64,000 nucleotides of DNA from Planctomycetota bacterium (lineage in GTDB: Bacteria; Planctomycetota; GCA-2746535), in contig NVWA01000026.1 of the NCBI GenBank assembly GCA_002746535.1, forward strand, positions 30,287 through 94,286, written 5' to 3'. Shown piece by piece: positions 47,897 through 57,385 of the stretch (position 1 is the stretch's first letter; the number at the start of each line of letters is the position of its first letter). The notes under the pieces are model-generated. The model had not been told where the DNA came from. It ran no database searches and saw only the letters and a program-made list of their open reading frames with translations. Made by a program: the position numbers and the translations under genes.

Positions 47897-49363
47897 ATGA
47901 GCACTACGATACAAAAACTAGATAGTATTGGTGAAAAGATTACAGATTATCTTTCGCCCTTAACAATTAAAGAAGTGCGTCAAAGTTTAAAAGGTAAATT
48001 GTTTTTATCCTCTTTTCTTTTAGGTATTGTGGCTTGTCTAATCCCTACAATTGGTTTTGCTGCAAGCGGCAGCTCGGTTTTGGGCCCTTCTGCTTTTATG
48101 ACATATAGCGTCATTATGTTTATTGGCATTTGTGTTATTTTTCCGTATTTAGCTTTTTCTTCTTTGCATGAAGATCGACTGAATAGTACTTTCGAATTAG
48201 TTGGTATTACAAATTTAAATTCTTATCAGTTGGTATGGGGTAAATGGCAAAGCTCTTTGGTTCAAGTCTCCTTATTTGTTTCTTCTATCCTACCCTTTTT
48301 AACATACAGTTATTTTTTAAGGGGTTTATCAATATTAAGTATTCTAGGGATCATAGTTGTAGCCTTTTTTCTATCTCAGATAGTTAATCTATTGGCTATT
48401 TTAGCTGCAAGTTTATCACATCTGAAATCAAACAGATTAACTTTTTATTTCATTTTTGTATTTTTTCTCGCAGGAGGTTATAGTATTAGTATTGGTGTAC
48501 ATGCCAGTATAGCTGCGATGCGCGGAGGCGTAGCCGATTTCTTAAATAATTTTTGGAGTAATAGTGATAGGAATTCTCTTCTTATTGCAGTCTTTATTAT
48601 TGAATGGTTTTTATATGAACTTGCAGCAGGGCAACTTGCCCCTGCAACAGCTAATCGCTCTTCACGTTGTCGGTACTCACTCTTTGCTTTATTTTCATTA
48701 ATTTTAATTTGGATTTGTGTCTTTTTAGTGCAGAGTACTCATGGTGTCTCATTATATGAATTATCTTATTTTAACTATGTATCAGTCGCGATCTTAATTT
48801 GTGCGGTATTTATTATGGGTGAAAGTGATGAACTATCACAAGTATTATTCAAAAAGTATACAAATTCAAGAGGTGCTTCAAGTGCCATTTACAATATATT
48901 TTTTATTCCCGGCAGAAGCTCTGGATATTTCTTTTTAATGGGAATACTCTTTAGCTATTTATTAGTTTACATAGCTTTTGGAAGCAACATGTCTTTTTTA
49001 TTATATTTTTCTAACGCTGTTTTTTGGTTGAGCCTTTTATATTTAATCAACATCTTACCCTATAATAAATATTTAACAGCACCATTGAGACGCACGGCTA
49101 CTATTGCCATTGTGGCAGTATTGTTATTTGTACCAACCATTATTTTTTTATTTTTAGACAATCAGGCAGGTGCTATTCTGAACTATTTTAATCCATCTTT
49201 TTTTAAATCTAATAGCCATTTATCGGAACAAACGTTGTTGATTGGGAATGCTATTTCAGCAGTTGTTTTGTTTTTATTATGTTTTATAAGAATACGAACT
49301 TCTAAAAAAGAAATTCAAACAGTACGAAAATTTGATGCTGGTGAAAGGGGTGCGACTCAATAA
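47897..49363 (+). CDS. ABC-2 type permease, first paralogue
   Basis: This 488-aa integral membrane protein has about ten hydrophobic segments. Its N-terminus is cytoplasmic-looking (DSIGEKITDYLSPLTIKEVR), and it has a conserved LHEDRLNSTFELVGIT loop after the second helices, as in ABC-2 permeases. The C-terminal tail ends TVRKFDAGERGATQ. It pairs with the next gene, which is a clear paralogue with the same ends. The two probably form a heterodimeric exporter with the upstream ATPase; the cargo is unknown. Confidence 0.85.
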   Translation: MSTTIQKLDSIGEKITDYLSPLTIKEVRQSLKGKLFLSSFLLGIVACLIPTIGFAASGSSVLGPSAFMTYSVIMFIGICVIFPYLAFSSLHEDRLNSTFELVGITNLNSYQLVWGKWQSSLVQVSLFVSSILPFLTYSYFLRGLSILSILGIIVVAFFLSQIVNLLAILAASLSHLKSNRLTFYFIFVFFLAGGYSISIGVHASIAAMRGGVADFLNNFWSNSDRNSLLIAVFIIEWFLYELAAGQLAPATANRSSRCRYSLFALFSLILIWICVFLVQSTHGVSLYELSYFNYVSVAILICAVFIMGESDELSQVLFKKYTNSRGASSAIYNIFFIPGRSSGYFFLMGILFSYLLVYIAFGSNMSFLLYFSNAVFWLSLLYLINILPYNKYLTAPLRRTATIAIVAVLLFVPTIIFLFLDNQAGAILNYFNPSFFKSNSHLSEQTLLIGNAISAVVLFLLCFIRIRTSKKEIQTVRKFDAGERGATQ

Positions 49364-49396
49364 TATGTGGCCCGAAATATTCTTGAGCGTAATCTA

Positions 49397-50941
49397 TTGA
49401 AAACCAAAATAGAGCGATTAGATTCTATAGCTGAAGAAATTACAGACTATCTTTCTCCTTTAACGATAAAAGAAGTGCGGCAAAGCATGAAGGGGAAGTT
49501 ATTTCTATCTTCTTTTTTACTGGGTATAGTTGCATGCTTGATACCGTCCATTTACTTTGCATCCACAAATAATCAAGTTCAAGGTAAGGATGCCTTTTTT
49601 ATTTTTAGCGTTATTCTATTTTCAGGCGTGGGTGTAGTTTTCCCTTTTATGGCATTTGCTTCTTTACATGAAGATCGATTGAATAGTACTTATGAGCTAA
49701 TGGGTATTACTAAATTAAATTCTCATCAATTAGTTTGGGGTAAATGGCAAAGTTCCATGGTTCAGGTATCTTTGTTCATTTCTTCTGTAATGCCTTTTTT
49801 AACTTATAGCTATTTTATGAAAGGCATTTCATTTATTAGTATCTTAGCAATTGTTATTATTGCTTTTGTATTTGCCCAAGCTGCAAATTTGTTTGGTATT
49901 CTAGCCGGAAGTCTTTCGCATTTAAAAAAAAATCGAATGATCTTATACCTCTTGTTTGTATTTGTCGGGGTTGGATTCTTATGTGTGGCTGGAGGTATCG
50001 GCCTGGCACACGAAGCCTCCCGTGGATCTATAAATCAATTCCTCGACCATTTTTGGAAACTAAAAGAAATCTTTTGGATTACGCTTTTTATTGTCTCCAT
50101 GACCATCGCTTTTGAATGGTTTTTATTTGAATTAGCTGCTGGTCAGTTGGCGCCAGTTACTTCAAATCGATCTTCTAGATGCCGGTATGCATTGACATTA
50201 GTTTATATTCTTTTTATAGCATTTGCTTGGGTAATGCTAGATTATTTGACGGCTCGTGCCTTGGGAAGGTCTTATGGGTATAGCTCAAGTTTATGGTTGG
50301 CTAGGTCATTTAGTGCAATGTTTGCATTCGTTTTTGTTTTTGTTTTTACGTTATCACTGTTTATTTTGGGTGAGACTGATGAGCTATCGCCATTGCAACA
50401 TAAGAAATACTTAAATTCATCTGGTTTTCTTAGTCGAATTTGGAAAACGTTATATATGTCAGGAAGAAGTTCTGGCTATTTATTTTTACTATCAATGTTA
50501 GTCCTTTTTCAGTTTTTATTTTTAATAACTGATTTAAATATTTTTGATCAGTGGGCAAAAAGGGAGTCTATTCTTTTTTATTTTTTTAATGCTGTTTTTT
50601 TTATAAGCTTCATTTATTTAATTAATAACCTTTCTATTGTTAAAAAACTAACCGCTCCCTTTAGACGAATTGCCACAATAGTAATATTAGTATTATTCGT
50701 TGCTGGGCCTTTGATGTTTTTTTGGTTTGATAATCCAACAGGTAAATCATTTAATGTCTTTAATCCTATTTGTTTTACTGAGTATGGTCGTGACAAGAAG
50801 CTCAGGCATTATTATTCGCTTGTGAATGCAATTGCGGCGGTGTTATTATGTATCAGATGTATTTTTCATATTATTAGAGCCAAGCGGGAGATTCAAACGA
50901 TCCGTAAGTTTGATGCCGGAGAAAGAGGCGCCTCACAGTAA
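49397..50941 (+). CDS. ABC-2 type permease, second paralogue (TTG start)
   Basis: This is a paralogue of the preceding permease, sharing YLSPLTIKEVRQSMKGK, SSLHEDRLNSTYELMGIT-like segments and the tail TIRKFDAGERGASQ. A GTG at 49367 opens the frame. I chose the TTG at 49397 because the resulting 514-aa protein then aligns residue for residue with the ATG start of the first permease (KLDSI versus RLDSI). About ten membrane segments are visible. The ribosome site is weak, so it may depend on coupling with the upstream gene. Confidence 0.85.
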   Translation: MKTKIERLDSIAEEITDYLSPLTIKEVRQSMKGKLFLSSFLLGIVACLIPSIYFASTNNQVQGKDAFFIFSVILFSGVGVVFPFMAFASLHEDRLNSTYELMGITKLNSHQLVWGKWQSSMVQVSLFISSVMPFLTYSYFMKGISFISILAIVIIAFVFAQAANLFGILAGSLSHLKKNRMILYLLFVFVGVGFLCVAGGIGLAHEASRGSINQFLDHFWKLKEIFWITLFIVSMTIAFEWFLFELAAGQLAPVTSNRSSRCRYALTLVYILFIAFAWVMLDYLTARALGRSYGYSSSLWLARSFSAMFAFVFVFVFTLSLFILGETDELSPLQHKKYLNSSGFLSRIWKTLYMSGRSSGYLFLLSMLVLFQFLFLITDLNIFDQWAKRESILFYFFNAVFFISFIYLINNLSIVKKLTAPFRRIATIVILVLFVAGPLMFFWFDNPTGKSFNVFNPICFTEYGRDKKLRHYYSLVNAIAAVLLCIRCIFHIIRAKREIQTIRKFDAGERGASQ

Positions 50942-50942
50942 A

Positions 50943-51785
50943 ATGGATTTGAATAATATTAATTCATTAATTGGTCTCTATCAATTAACTTTACCGGAAA
51001 AAAAGGTATCTAATTCTTTTGGAGATAGATTGGGTAAAAATCATGGTTCAAGTATTGATTTTCAGGATCATCGCTCCTATTTTCCAGGGGATGATTTGCG
51101 TCATCTTGATTGGTCAGCCTATGCTCGAACAGATCAATTGATAATCAAAAGATTTCATGAAGAGATTTCACCTCAAGTCGATATCGTCTTAGATATTTCT
51201 TTGTCAATGGCGCAACATCCGTTGAAATGGGAGCGAACAATTGAGATGGCTTTATTTTTAGTTAACTTATGTAAAGCAGATTTTTTTCAAGTGAAGTTAT
51301 GGGTTCTTGGAGCATCCTCTAGATTATTTGTTCAAGAATTACAATCCCATGTATTAGGATTAAAAGTTGAGGATGGTGAGGGCTTAGGCTTGGTGCTACA
51401 CCGACCATTAATGTTAAGGAAAAATTCTATCAGATTTATCTTAAGTGATTTTATGTTTTCAGAATCGGTGGAAGCCATCGTAGATCAATTGTGTAGAAGT
51501 AGTGCCTATGTCGTTGGTATTCAATTATTAGATGAGTTTGAATTAAATCCTGGCGTTCAAGGTGGCTTAAGGTTAACTGATAGCGAAAGTCACGACACGC
51601 TTAATCTTAGATTGACAAATACTATTTGTGAACGATATATCGAAAGATTACAAAATCATTTGACGATGATTTCTCAAAAAATTGTTTCTAGCTCAGGTGT
51701 GTTGTTTACTCAAAAAGCCCAAATGAGTTTAAGTGAGCTTCTTCAAGAGCTAACAAAAATATGTCAAGTTATTTCGGTAAGATAG
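50943..51785 (+). CDS. DUF58-domain protein
   Basis: The start at 50943 follows the permease stop by 1 nt and gives 280 aa; longer frames start inside the permease gene. The DUF58 core is clear: FQDHRSYFPGDDLRHLDWSA at about 36-55, ARTDQLIIKRFHEE after it, and the von Willebrand-like DIVLDISLSMAQHP near 79-92. DUF58 proteins accompany MoxR ATPases and VWA proteins in envelope or stress-related complexes. It is probably cytoplasmic. The next gene begins 1 nt after its stop. Confidence 0.9.
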   Translation: MDLNNINSLIGLYQLTLPEKKVSNSFGDRLGKNHGSSIDFQDHRSYFPGDDLRHLDWSAYARTDQLIIKRFHEEISPQVDIVLDISLSMAQHPLKWERTIEMALFLVNLCKADFFQVKLWVLGASSRLFVQELQSHVLGLKVEDGEGLGLVLHRPLMLRKNSIRFILSDFMFSESVEAIVDQLCRSSAYVVGIQLLDEFELNPGVQGGLRLTDSESHDTLNLRLTNTICERYIERLQNHLTMISQKIVSSSGVLFTQKAQMSLSELLQELTKICQVISVR

Positions 51786-51786
51786 C

Positions 51787-53553
51787 ATGAATATATTTTT
51801 AATTTCTGGTTTAGTAGCTTTGCCTAGTTTGCTAATCATTTACTTGTTAAGGCAGAGATATTCTCCAAAAATAGTTTCCTCCTTATTTCTTTGGGATTTT
51901 CCGGAATTAAGATCAAATCGTGGAAGAAAATTAAACCGCTTTTTTAACGAAAAATCGTTCTGGTTAGAATTGTTAACATTGTTGCTATTGCTTCTCCTGT
52001 TTTTGAACCTTGATTTTTTAAATGCTAAAAAAGTTTCTCACAGAATATTTATATTAGATGATCATATCAGTTTAAATGCTAGTTATGAGGGTGTTTCAAT
52101 TTCTGAAAAAATTAAAGATGAGATATTAAATGAAATTCAAGAGTATTCTTTCAATTATGTTTCAATCATTAAGTCAGGGCGAAATCCGGTTTTATTAGTT
52201 GGGCCAACAAGAGAAATAGATGAAGTCAAAAAAGCATTGAGCGAATGGAAGCCAAATCATAATCGATTTGATTTTACAACTAGTTTTGAATTAGGCATTG
52301 AACTAGCTAATAAATCAGGTGAAATTATATTTTTAACTGATCGGCTGATGAATAAAAAAGAATTACCTTCTTATATAAAACTGAAATCATTCGGAGCCAA
52401 TATGGTTAATAGAGGTTTTATCGATTTTTATCGAGAACGTGTTGATTCATCCGAAATCATATATTTTAGCGGAAAAGAGTATGGAAGTAAATTTTCTAAA
52501 CCTTTTAAGCTGTCAGTATCAATTGGAATGAAATCCACCAGTTATATGGTCGAATCCAATCAGAAAGGCTTTTTTAATAAACGCATTGAAATAATTCCTA
52601 GTCAAGAGATTGTTAAAATAAATTTACCTAATGATGCGCTTCTGCAAGATAATGAATTGGTTTTGTTACCACCAGTTCAAAAAAATGTAAAAATATTATT
52701 ACAGATTAAAAATGAGGATCTAAAAACTAATTTAATAAAAACATTTTCTGCAATAAGTCGCTGTGAATTTGTGACTGATAATCCTGATTTAATTATTTCG
52801 GACCAATTGGTTCGAATTTCGAAGGCTTGGGTATTTTATATTGGTAATCCTTTTGGTGATGTTTCTTCTAATAAGCGAAAATTAACAAAAGGATTTGTTA
52901 CAGAAAAAAGTCATCCGTTGTTGCTAGATTTAGATTTTAGGCAGCGCCCAATGGCGCTTAATAGATCGGTTGATGACCAAAGAGTTAAAGTGTATCCTAT
53001 CGTACATAAGGATGGCGATATTTATTTAGGTGAAGTCTTAGGTCTTAGTTTTCGATCTTTTATATGGAATATTAATAGTCAATATCTTGATTTTGCAAAT
53101 GATGTTCAATGGCCTTTATTTTGGGAAAATTTATTAAATTATCGATTGTCATTTATGGAGGGGTTGCAAGAATCTAATATTATATCTGGAAAATCGTTAG
53201 GTTTATTTTTTCCTGAGCAAGTTTCTAAAGTCCAATTAAAATTTCCTGATGGCGGACTAGTTGATATTAACAATAGCGGTAAGGTAACCATACCACCTTT
53301 AAATCATAAAGGTTTATATACTGTGTTGATAAATAAAAAGAATACATATCAGTTTCAGGTAAATTTATGTGATCAATACGTCTCGGATTTATCAAAAAAC
53401 TCTACGGAAGAAGTTGCGCCAACAATTAAACAAAGAGGCACAAGCCAATTTAATGCCGAAGATTCGTTTTCATGGTTCAAGTTGTTTATTTTATTTCTAG
53501 CAATGAGTGTTTTGATTTTCAATTTATATTTAGAGATGAGAAAAGAACGATGA
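51787..53553 (+). CDS. BatA-type membrane protein without VWA domain
   Basis: This 588-aa protein begins with the aerotolerance-regulator (BatA) N-terminal signature: hydrophobic ISGLVALPSLLIIYLLRQR, then SSLFLWDFPE, then a second membrane helix (WLELLTLLLLLLLFLNLDF, about 60-78). The large central region is extracytoplasmic and beta-rich. A third helix near the C-terminus (about 562-583) returns to the membrane. No DxSxS metal site is visible, so the VWA function is left to the neighbours. Its last codons overlap the next gene by 4 nt (ATGA). Confidence 0.8.
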   Translation: MNIFLISGLVALPSLLIIYLLRQRYSPKIVSSLFLWDFPELRSNRGRKLNRFFNEKSFWLELLTLLLLLLLFLNLDFLNAKKVSHRIFILDDHISLNASYEGVSISEKIKDEILNEIQEYSFNYVSIIKSGRNPVLLVGPTREIDEVKKALSEWKPNHNRFDFTTSFELGIELANKSGEIIFLTDRLMNKKELPSYIKLKSFGANMVNRGFIDFYRERVDSSEIIYFSGKEYGSKFSKPFKLSVSIGMKSTSYMVESNQKGFFNKRIEIIPSQEIVKINLPNDALLQDNELVLLPPVQKNVKILLQIKNEDLKTNLIKTFSAISRCEFVTDNPDLIISDQLVRISKAWVFYIGNPFGDVSSNKRKLTKGFVTEKSHPLLLDLDFRQRPMALNRSVDDQRVKVYPIVHKDGDIYLGEVLGLSFRSFIWNINSQYLDFANDVQWPLFWENLLNYRLSFMEGLQESNIISGKSLGLFFPEQVSKVQLKFPDGGLVDINNSGKVTIPPLNHKGLYTVLINKKNTYQFQVNLCDQYVSDLSKNSTEEVAPTIKQRGTSQFNAEDSFSWFKLFILFLAMSVLIFNLYLEMRKER

Positions 53554-56219
53554 GTTTTGAAAATCTATATGCTTTTATTTTATTGATACCATCATTTTAT
53601 TTTTGGAGGTATTGTTGTCGTTATGCCCGATCAAAAAGAATTGCTTTGGCTTTATTATTGATTTGTCTTTGTATTATTATTGCTGGACCTAAACTAAGAC
53701 TTGATAGTAGTGGCATAGATTTAGTTTTAATATTAGATAGAAGCTTATCAATGAGTGCCGAGGGAAGTCAGTTAGCCAAAGATACCATCTCTCATTTAGA
53801 AGAATACAAAGGTAAAGATAATCGATTGGGGATAATCACCTTTGGAAAAAATGTTGCGATTGAAAAAATGTTGGGTGATTTGTCTATCTTTGAAGTTTAT
53901 CGAAAAAGTATTGATCCCGAGTCATCAAATTTAAATGATGCCGTGTTGATGGGGTTGTCCATTATTCCTGAAAATCGTAGTGGAAAAATAATTGTTTTGT
54001 CAGATGGCAAGTATAGAGGTATCAATCCTTCTAAGGCATCTAGTATTTCCATGATGAGAAATATTCCAATATATTATAGAGAGGTTATAGGGTCGTTTAT
54101 TGAAGATTTAGCTGTGGGTAATTTTAATTTACCGGGCTCTGTCTCCATTGGTGAAGAGATGCAGTTTTCCGTTAATGTAAATGCTACCAAAATTTTTAAA
54201 GCAACATATATTTTGAAAAGAAACGGGAAAGTTATTTCAAAAGGTGATAGAGACTTTATTGCTGGGGTTAACAAGCTTTATTTTGTCGATAGAAATTGGA
54301 ATGTCGGTACGACTAAATATGAATTAGAGTTGATAGCTGAAGATGATAGTGTCCTGCAAAATAATATTGGCCGTGGTGTATTATTAGTCAAAGGTAAAAA
54401 AGGCGTACTAGTGATTAATCAATCTGGAAGTGACGATGATTTCATAAGAGCTATTAAATCAGCTAATTTTAAAGTTAAAGTTTCCTCACCTGAAGAAATA
54501 TCTTTAAATTTATCTCAAATCTTAAATTACTCTACCATTATATTTGAAAATGTTCCTGCTCATCTGTTTTTGAATTCTCAATTGGAAGCTCTTAAAATTG
54601 CTATAAAAGAATTTGGTCTGAATTTTATGATGACAGGGGGGAGGTCTTCATTTGGTATGGGTGGCTATTATTTATCTCCTTTAGATGAAATACTTCCGGT
54701 TGATATGATTCCTAAAGATGACAAGAAGTTGGCTAGTAGTAGTATTGCTATTGCATTGGATCGATCAGGGTCTATGGCGGCCTCTGCCGGAGGCGGACGT
54801 ACAAAAATGGATGTGGCCAACATTGGAGCAAAATCTATTTTAGATTTATTAACGTCCAAAGATGAGTTGTCTGTGATTGCAGTTGATTCTGAACCGCATG
54901 TCGTCATCCCCATGAAAAAAGTTATTGATCGTGGTGCCATGCAACAAGAAATATTATCGATTGAATCTATGGGAGGTGGGATATATACCTATACGGCTTT
55001 AGAGGAATGTGCCAGGCAAATTGCAAAAGCCGGTGGAGCAACTCGTCATATAATTATTTTTGCTGATGCGGCCGATGCCGAAGAGCCCGGTGAATATATA
55101 TCATTATGTGGTAAGCTTTCAGCATTAGGCGTCACAATTTCGGTGATAGCTTTAGGTTCAAAAACCGACTATGATGCAAAATTTTTAATTGATTTGGCTA
55201 AACATGGAAAAGGTAATATATATTTTGCAAAAGAAGTAGAATCATTGCCTAGTTTGTTTGCTGAAGATTTCATACAACACTCGCGAGCATCCTTTGTTAC
55301 CGAGTCGACAAATTTACGTGTTGTGGGAGGATTGTTCAAAATAGGAGATTTTAAACTTAAAGAAGTGCCTAGCATTAATGGGTTGAATCTGAATTATAAT
55401 AGAGAAGGTGCCACAAATGGTTTAATTGCCTTGACCGAATATTTTAACCCTGCTTTAAGTTATTGGAGAGCTAGTGCTGGTAAAGTTATGACGCTTTCAT
55501 TTGAAGTTGATGGACCCTATGTTGGCGATTGGAAATCATGGCAAGGGTATGACAATTTTATTGCTAATCTAATACATTGGTTGACTCCTAAAGAAGATCT
55601 ATTGGAGTATCAGTTAAAAGCTGAAAGATCTGGTCATGACGTGAAAGTAAATTTATATTATGATCCAGAAAAAGTCACCTTAGATGGTTTGTATCCCAAT
55701 GCTTTTGCCTATCCCGATAATAAAGAATTAAAACCTATTCAGTTTCCATTGTATCCTAAAGGCTTTGGTGTTTTAGAAGGTCATTTTTCTATTGATGAAG
55801 GTTCGGTTTATCAAATTGTTTCTTCGATCAAAGGAAAACATGTGTTGGGAAATCCGATTAGTCTCCCTTATTCGCCTGAATTTGAAATAAATGCGAATCA
55901 ACTAGATGGTGGTGCTGTAATTAAAAAAATGGCTAAAAAAACAAAAGGTGATGAGATTAAGATATTAAATGATGATATATTTTCATCAGAAAATCCCGTT
56001 GAAATAACGAAGAGCCTAATTAATTATTTTATCCTTCTGGCCATATTTTTATTTATTTGTGATATTATTGGACGTCGTTTAGATTTCTCAATTTTTTCAT
56101 ATTTGAAATACACTATGAAAAATAAGGACCTACATACTGATGTAGTTGATGCAGATGAAATGGAAGAGGAAGAAGAAGGATCATTGTTTGATGCACTTAA
56201 GAAATCAAAAAAGTTTTAA
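53550..56219 (+). CDS. Membrane protein with two von Willebrand A domains
   Basis: The start at 53550 overlaps the previous stop (ATGA), giving 889 aa. Two N-terminal membrane helices (about 5-20 and 30-46) precede the first VWA domain with MIDAS motif DRSLS at 63-67. A second VWA domain has DRSGS at 404-408, followed by TYTALEECARQ and VISVIALGSKTD. Residues about 285-390 resemble a glutamine-amidotransferase-like (GATase1) segment (GLNFMMTGGRSSFGMGGYY). A final membrane helix lies near 825-845, before an acidic tail. Two intact MIDAS sites suggest metal-dependent binding of two partners, perhaps activated by MoxR. It closes the operon. Confidence 0.88.
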   Translation: MSFENLYAFILLIPSFYFWRYCCRYARSKRIALALLLICLCIIIAGPKLRLDSSGIDLVLILDRSLSMSAEGSQLAKDTISHLEEYKGKDNRLGIITFGKNVAIEKMLGDLSIFEVYRKSIDPESSNLNDAVLMGLSIIPENRSGKIIVLSDGKYRGINPSKASSISMMRNIPIYYREVIGSFIEDLAVGNFNLPGSVSIGEEMQFSVNVNATKIFKATYILKRNGKVISKGDRDFIAGVNKLYFVDRNWNVGTTKYELELIAEDDSVLQNNIGRGVLLVKGKKGVLVINQSGSDDDFIRAIKSANFKVKVSSPEEISLNLSQILNYSTIIFENVPAHLFLNSQLEALKIAIKEFGLNFMMTGGRSSFGMGGYYLSPLDEILPVDMIPKDDKKLASSSIAIALDRSGSMAASAGGGRTKMDVANIGAKSILDLLTSKDELSVIAVDSEPHVVIPMKKVIDRGAMQQEILSIESMGGGIYTYTALEECARQIAKAGGATRHIIIFADAADAEEPGEYISLCGKLSALGVTISVIALGSKTDYDAKFLIDLAKHGKGNIYFAKEVESLPSLFAEDFIQHSRASFVTESTNLRVVGGLFKIGDFKLKEVPSINGLNLNYNREGATNGLIALTEYFNPALSYWRASAGKVMTLSFEVDGPYVGDWKSWQGYDNFIANLIHWLTPKEDLLEYQLKAERSGHDVKVNLYYDPEKVTLDGLYPNAFAYPDNKELKPIQFPLYPKGFGVLEGHFSIDEGSVYQIVSSIKGKHVLGNPISLPYSPEFEINANQLDGGAVIKKMAKKTKGDEIKILNDDIFSSENPVEITKSLINYFILLAIFLFICDIIGRRLDFSIFSYLKYTMKNKDLHTDVVDADEMEEEEEGSLFDALKKSKKF

Positions 56220-56446
56220 TTTCTTAATAATCGCGAAATTCTTAAATTAAAACAATCAATAGAGAGATAGTACTTGCATTATAATTTCGAATAATGGCCC
56301 AAAAATGGCAACTGTTAGGTTATTTGCCTTGTAAGTGTGTCGTTTTTGCTAGATACTATAGGATATGCATTAATTTACATGAGTAATTAGTGGCATGTAA
56401 CTTGCGATATACTCTTTGTACACTAATTATTTTAAAGGAGAGGATC

Positions 56447-57049
56447 ATGAAACGATTCATATTTTTATTATTAATTTCGGGTTGTTTATTCAGTACCGCT
56501 TTTGCCGGAAATAAGAAAAAGCACGCTGCGAAACACAAAAAGCATCATGCACATCATCAAAAGGGCCATGAAGTTAGAACGGCACGTCGATCAAAATTAA
56601 GACTTCGCCTACAAAAAGAAGGTAAAACAGAAGCAGAAATTGAGAGTTTAATTGCTACAGATGATACAAAAAACTTTAAAGCAGAATTTCCTGAAGGAGA
56701 ACTTTCTAAAGAGGAATTAGATGCTAAAAAAGCAATTGAAGAAGAAACCGGAACAGTAGCAGCAAAGCCTAAAAGGGATCACAAGCATGAGAGAAAAGCT
56801 AATCATGAGAGAAAAGCAAAGCATGGAAAAGCGGTAGAATCCCATAAAGAACTACATGAAAAGTTAAGGAAGCTATCTCAGGAAGAAAAAGAAAAGTTGA
56901 TTCGAAATTATATTCATAAGATGATTAATAAGCTTCGTAAATCTGGTTTGAGTAAAGAAGAAATTAAAGAAAAGATAATGGAGTTTAAAAAAGAGCATGC
57001 TAAGTATTTTAAAAATCATAAAAAGCGTCATCGTAAAAGACGTCATTAA
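56447..57049 (+). CDS. Secreted Lys/His-rich charged-repeat protein, copy 1
   Basis: The ATG at 56447 has AAAGGAGAGG upstream; the longer frame lacks a site. The 200-aa protein has a signal peptide ending near TAFAG (residue 20). The mature part is extremely rich in Lys, His, Arg and Glu: a His/Lys cluster (residues 22-45), a helix with LQKEGKTEAEIESLI, an acidic centre, and another helix with KSGLSKEEIKEKIMEF, then a basic tail ending KRRH. It should be unstructured or helical in the periplasm or outside. It is the first of three tandem relatives. I do not recognise a named family. A weak TATACT lies at 56408-56413. Confidence 0.75.
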   Translation: MKRFIFLLLISGCLFSTAFAGNKKKHAAKHKKHHAHHQKGHEVRTARRSKLRLRLQKEGKTEAEIESLIATDDTKNFKAEFPEGELSKEELDAKKAIEEETGTVAAKPKRDHKHERKANHERKAKHGKAVESHKELHEKLRKLSQEEKEKLIRNYIHKMINKLRKSGLSKEEIKEKIMEFKKEHAKYFKNHKKRHRKRRH

Positions 57050-57070
57050 AAGCTACCTGTAAATCGTACC

Positions 57071-57098
57071 AAAGGGCAACTTCTGTTGCCCTTTTTTT
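57071..57098 (+). terminator. Strong intrinsic terminator after charged-repeat gene 1
   Basis: A 10-bp perfect stem (AAAGGGCAAC/GTTGCCCTTT) with loop TTCT is followed by a run of T. It separates gene 1 from genes 2 and 3. Confidence 0.92.
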
Positions 57099-57385
57099 AT
57101 GCCTATTCATATTGTTTTTTAGCATCATCTCTTCATTAACTCATTTAAATCTGTCTGATAAATCTTAAGAATTAGCAAAAAGGAGTAATTTAGAAATATA
57201 TGATGTGGAAGGTGGTTTTTAGGTGTTTTAAAGGTTATTGTTTATATTTGACAGTGTTCAGAAATTGAATGAAATAGTGTGTTGAAATTCCCCTTTATAG
57301 GCTGAATGTAGTCAAAAATAGGTGGTATATGGTTTGCTTTCTAGCATAACATATAAGTTAAAGTTAGAAATTAAAGGAGATTGAG
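57099..57385. other. Intergenic region upstream of charged-repeat gene 2
   Basis: About 290 nt without a gene. TTGACA at 57248-57253 could be a -35, but the matching -10 is poor. AAAGGAGATTGAG directly before 57386 is a strong ribosome site. Nothing else is seen. Confidence 0.4.

Noticed and set aside
50826..50942. Longer DUF58 start at 50826 and longer charged-repeat start at 56390
   Set aside because: Both would add residues without a ribosome site; the first overlaps the permease gene in another frame, and the internal ATG fits the family N-terminus or signal peptide.
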